The notes under the pieces: model-generated
Databases searched by the model: none
The model's input: the letters and a program-made list of their open reading frames with translations, nothing else
What the model was told of the DNA's origin: nothing
Shown: positions 37,815-39,963 of the stretch, piece by piece
How the letters are laid out: the number at the start of each line of letters is the position of its first letter
How positions within the stretch are numbered: the first letter of the stretch is position 1
NCBI GenBank assembly: GCA_002742935.1
Contig: PDON01000034.1
Location: 1-39,963, forward strand
Direction: 5' to 3'
Length of the DNA: 39,963 bases
Source: Candidatus Cloacimonadota bacterium
GTDB taxonomy: Bacteria; UBA4055
Made by a program: the position numbers and the translations under genes

Positions 37815-37858
37815 GAACAAAGGAAAGATATTGGGTATACCTTCAAAAACAACTCAGG

Positions 37859-39460
37859 TTATTTTGTAAAAAATATACCATTGGTTTCCCAATTTTTTCT
37901 TACTTCAATAGTATCCTTTACAAAGTAGAAACTTTCAGAGATAAAGTTACTCTTCATACCTCCATCATACAAACCATTACCATTTATATCATCAAAAAGG
38001 GAGAAAGTATATCTACCCGCTTCAAGAGTTAGAGTAAGGGGAAACTTTACATCTTTTATGGCTTTTCTTTTACCTGTATCAACCTCTTTTGCTAGAAGAA
38101 CCGGTCTCTTGGTACTTGGAACTGTATCAAAAAGTACAGAGCCTCTACCCTTGCTCCTAGACAATTTAAATTTTTTAAGCAATAGAGTATCTTCCCTAAG
38201 TTTAACAAGAAGATCTTCTCCATCAGGATCATCAAGATCCGACAACGGTAACCTGTCTTCTAGAGGGCTTCTTATAAGTTTGCTATCAAGATTTATTAGC
38301 TTATCGGTAGCAAGAAAAAAAGATGGCTTTATCTCTGATTTTGTAGTGTATCTTACAACGAGGGTATCATCCTCATTTGTTGTAAAGTTTGACGTACTCT
38401 TTATTCCAAAATTTGCCATAGGAACAGAATCTGTCATAAATTTATATTTGAGAAGTTTTTTTTCTGTTTTGTTGCCCCAAATATCAATAATTGATCCAAA
38501 ATCTATTTCAATATTGTTGTAATCTTTTAATGAATCTTTAACAAAAATAATAAGCTCTTTGTTTTGACTATTTTTCAACAGCTCAAACTCTGTTTCAGTG
38601 GTATCAATAACAATTTTTTCAATATTAAACCTTTTTATCTCTTCTGAAAAGTTTAACATTATAAGTGATGAGTTTAAAGGTTTTACACTTTCAATATTTG
38701 CAGGTATGGTATCAAAAATAGCAGCTGTGAAAACTAAACTGTCTTTGCCGTTTCCTCCCAAATTTATCTTTCCATTTCCAGTTGAGTATAACTCATCATT
38801 ATAAAACTCAGCTCTATTATTTCTATTCCTATCTTTGAGAAGAAGTGGAAGATATTCACCCTCTTTTATATTCTTAAAATGAGCCTTACCCTCTTTGTTA
38901 ACTCCAAGATAATATCTTATTCTGCTATTATAAATTGTGCTGTCTAAAACTTCATTATAATCATATAGAGCAATCTTGTAGTCCGAAAAATTTTTAATTT
39001 TATTAAACTTATCTCCAACAACCTCATATTTGAGTGTAGCTTTAACCTCACAACTATCCAACCTGTTACCCGTAGAGAAGGCAAGAATATAGTTATCCTT
39101 TAAACTGTTTTTTCTTAAATCTTTTAGATTTGTATTTAGAGATATAAAAACAGTTTGATCTTCCGGCAAATCAAAAAAATCTATACTTAAACCACTCTCA
39201 TTCCACTCTACGCTATAGTTATCCTTTATTGAGTATGGAGAGATTTCCAGACCATTAGTTCTACTTTCCCAATAGAAATACTCATTAAAATCAATATATA
39301 CATCAATATCTCTATCAACATTTAAAGATCCGTTTTTTAAACTTGCTCCCACAATTTCCAACGGTGTTTTATCCTCTTCTCCCCCTCGAGGAGATCTGGT
39401 ATAATCATTGGCACACGAATATATAAAGAGAGCCAAAAATAAATAAAAAAATAGCTTCAT
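37859..39460 (-). CDS. Ig-like domain lipoprotein (Bacteroidota surface-type)
   Basis: 533 residues. Signal sequence ending IYSC with Cys16 as lipidation site, followed by SPRGGEEDKTP, the conserved N-terminus of Bacteroidota Big_5/SbsA Ig-like lipoproteins (CA..P.GG..D..PP). The first Ig-like domain covers about residues 30-130 (DVYIDFNEYF, FSTGNRLDS), with later beta-rich domains including another Ig-like unit (PANIESVKPLNSSLIMLNFSE near 253). The C-terminus has a DINGNGLYDGG calcium-loop-like motif. It probably faces the periplasm or surface. Family function is unknown; some relatives appear near gliding or secretion genes. It follows the nadC-like fragment with no intergenic base. Confidence 0.82.
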   Translation of the reverse strand: MKLFFYLFLALFIYSCANDYTRSPRGGEEDKTPLEIVGASLKNGSLNVDRDIDVYIDFNEYFYWESRTNGLEISPYSIKDNYSVEWNESGLSIDFFDLPEDQTVFISLNTNLKDLRKNSLKDNYILAFSTGNRLDSCEVKATLKYEVVGDKFNKIKNFSDYKIALYDYNEVLDSTIYNSRIRYYLGVNKEGKAHFKNIKEGEYLPLLLKDRNRNNRAEFYNDELYSTGNGKINLGGNGKDSLVFTAAIFDTIPANIESVKPLNSSLIMLNFSEEIKRFNIEKIVIDTTETEFELLKNSQNKELIIFVKDSLKDYNNIEIDFGSIIDIWGNKTEKKLLKYKFMTDSVPMANFGIKSTSNFTTNEDDTLVVRYTTKSEIKPSFFLATDKLINLDSKLIRSPLEDRLPLSDLDDPDGEDLLVKLREDTLLLKKFKLSRSKGRGSVLFDTVPSTKRPVLLAKEVDTGKRKAIKDVKFPLTLTLEAGRYTFSLFDDINGNGLYDGGMKSNFISESFYFVKDTIEVRKNWETNGIFFTK

Positions 39461-39802
39461 CTACTCAACCAACAAACTTAAATCAAAACTTTTAACACTG
39501 TGAGTAAGTGCTCCCAATGAAAGATAATCAATACCAAAATCAGCTAAGATTTTAACCTTTTCATAATCAAGATCTCCAAACAGTTCCAATTTTTTATCCG
39601 CTATGTTTAGCTTTATACACTCTTTTATTGTATCGCTATCCACTTTATCAAGCATAATTGTACCCAAATACTCTTGCAAAACAAACTTTACTAGGTTTTT
39701 ATAGCAATTCTCTTCTAAATTCTTCATTGAAAGTTCTATCCTGTCTAAATCTAACTTTGTGTAAATATACATATTAGCTTTACTGTTTTCAATATAAACC
39801 AA
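39461..39802 (-). pseudogene. nadC: NadC-like C-terminal fragment (truncated quinolinate phosphoribosyltransferase)
   Basis: 113 codons from TTG 39802 (103 from ATG 39772). The segment IMLDKVDSDTIKECIKL, then LELFGDLDYEKVKILADFGIDYLSLGALTHSVKSFDLSL matches the last ~80 residues of NadC (IMLDN.....I..A...; GG......I...GVD.ISVGALTHS...LDISL) and is shown here in two pieces. The N-terminal domain and the TRKT and His/Lys catalytic regions are absent, and the LDN motif reads LDK. The 160 nt upstream carry no NadC-like sequence in any minus frame. It is probably a degraded duplicate or a decayed gene; a short functional protein derived from NadC cannot be excluded. Confidence 0.6.
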
Positions 39803-39830
39803 AATTAGTTTATATAAGGTTTACTGAAAA

Positions 39831-39963
39831 TCAATATACCCTGCCTATAATTTTTAAATATTTTAGGTTCTTTCTATAATATTGTGAAAAAAATATCTTG
39901 ACAGACACAAGAGGATTCCTAGTTTTATAAAAAAATACGCCTAATCTTATAAAGCTAAGGAAA
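39831..39963 (-). CDS. Possible C-terminal end of a gene entering from beyond the window
   Basis: A minus-strand frame is open from the window edge for 43 codons and ends at TGA (39831-39833). The translation is basic and aromatic-rich (RLGVFFYKTRNPL, FFSQYYRKNLKYLKIIGR). It is not NadC. Too short to identify, and an accidental open frame is possible in this AT-rich DNA. Confidence 0.25.
   Translation of the reverse strand, partial: FLSFIRLGVFFYKTRNPLVSVKIFFSQYYRKNLKYLKIIGRVY

Noticed and set aside
39898..39929. Plus-strand promoter TTGACA ... TTTATA at the right edge
   Set aside because: The -35 match is perfect but the best -10 is 20 nt away, outside the usual 16-18 range, and no plus-strand gene is visible before the window ends.

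Overview
The window is AT-rich (roughly one third G+C by eye) and reads as a chromosomal segment from a Gram-negative bacterium of the FCB superphylum (Bacteroidota or relatives such as Delongbacteria, Cloacimonadota or Ignavibacteria-type lineages). This placement is inference. It rests on outer-membrane barrel proteins ending in F, tandem 6-bladed beta-propeller proteins with the GSGPGEF-type motif, a DUF2723 protein, a YfhO protein, an Ig-like lipoprotein with the CAN...P.GG..D..P N-terminus, and an AAA-ATPase-like/PD-(D/E)XK protein. I see no rRNA, tRNA, CRISPR array, integrase or phage genes. TGA is an ordinary stop codon here.

Layout. 1-3246 (+): three tandem paralogous secreted beta-propeller proteins. 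3271-4839 (-): AAA-ATPase-like/PD-(D/E)XK protein with its own promoter. 5144-8436 (-): yfhO-like membrane protein followed by purC. 8932-13381 (-): pyrG, folC and rho, with intrinsic terminators after pyrG and rho. 13835-17618 (-): a four-gene unit of membrane-anchored SGNH protein, MBOAT acyltransferase, SGNH lipoprotein esterase and small outer-membrane barrel, which looks like an envelope polysaccharide O-acetylation and deacetylation module. 17738-20593 (-): a giant secreted protein with a zinc peptidase domain, TolB-like propeller and C-terminal barrel. 21122-22769: a small conserved membrane protein (+) and three short overlapping genes (-). 23039-27306 (-): YbhN-type flippase-like protein, a gene remnant, and a DUF2723 GT-C protein. 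27436-29989 (-): VanZ-like gene broken by an in-frame TGA, an unknown helical protein and asparaginase. 30032-31676 (-): parA-parB. 31949-36324 (-): MacB/FtsX-type permease, mraY, and murG with a 270-residue HEAT-like extension. 36633-37814 (+): MFS transporter of the fosmidomycin-resistance type. 37859-39802 (-): Ig-like lipoprotein and a short nadC-like C-terminal fragment.

Envelope assembly is the common theme: peptidoglycan precursors (murG, mraY), polyprenyl- or glycan-related membrane proteins (YfhO, DUF2723, YbhN), O-acetylation, and several surface proteins. These are interleaved with housekeeping genes (rho, pyrG, folC, purC, parAB).

Intergenic DNA holds at least two repeat families. 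One is a 120-145 bp element with imperfect inverted ends, present four times, always in the same orientation. The other is a short REP-like palindromic sequence, present twice. The most unusual items are the MurG-HEAT fusion, the four-copy intergenic element, the nonsense-interrupted VanZ gene, the isolated NadC C-terminal fragment, and the paired 14-bp palindromes flanking a possible parAB promoter.
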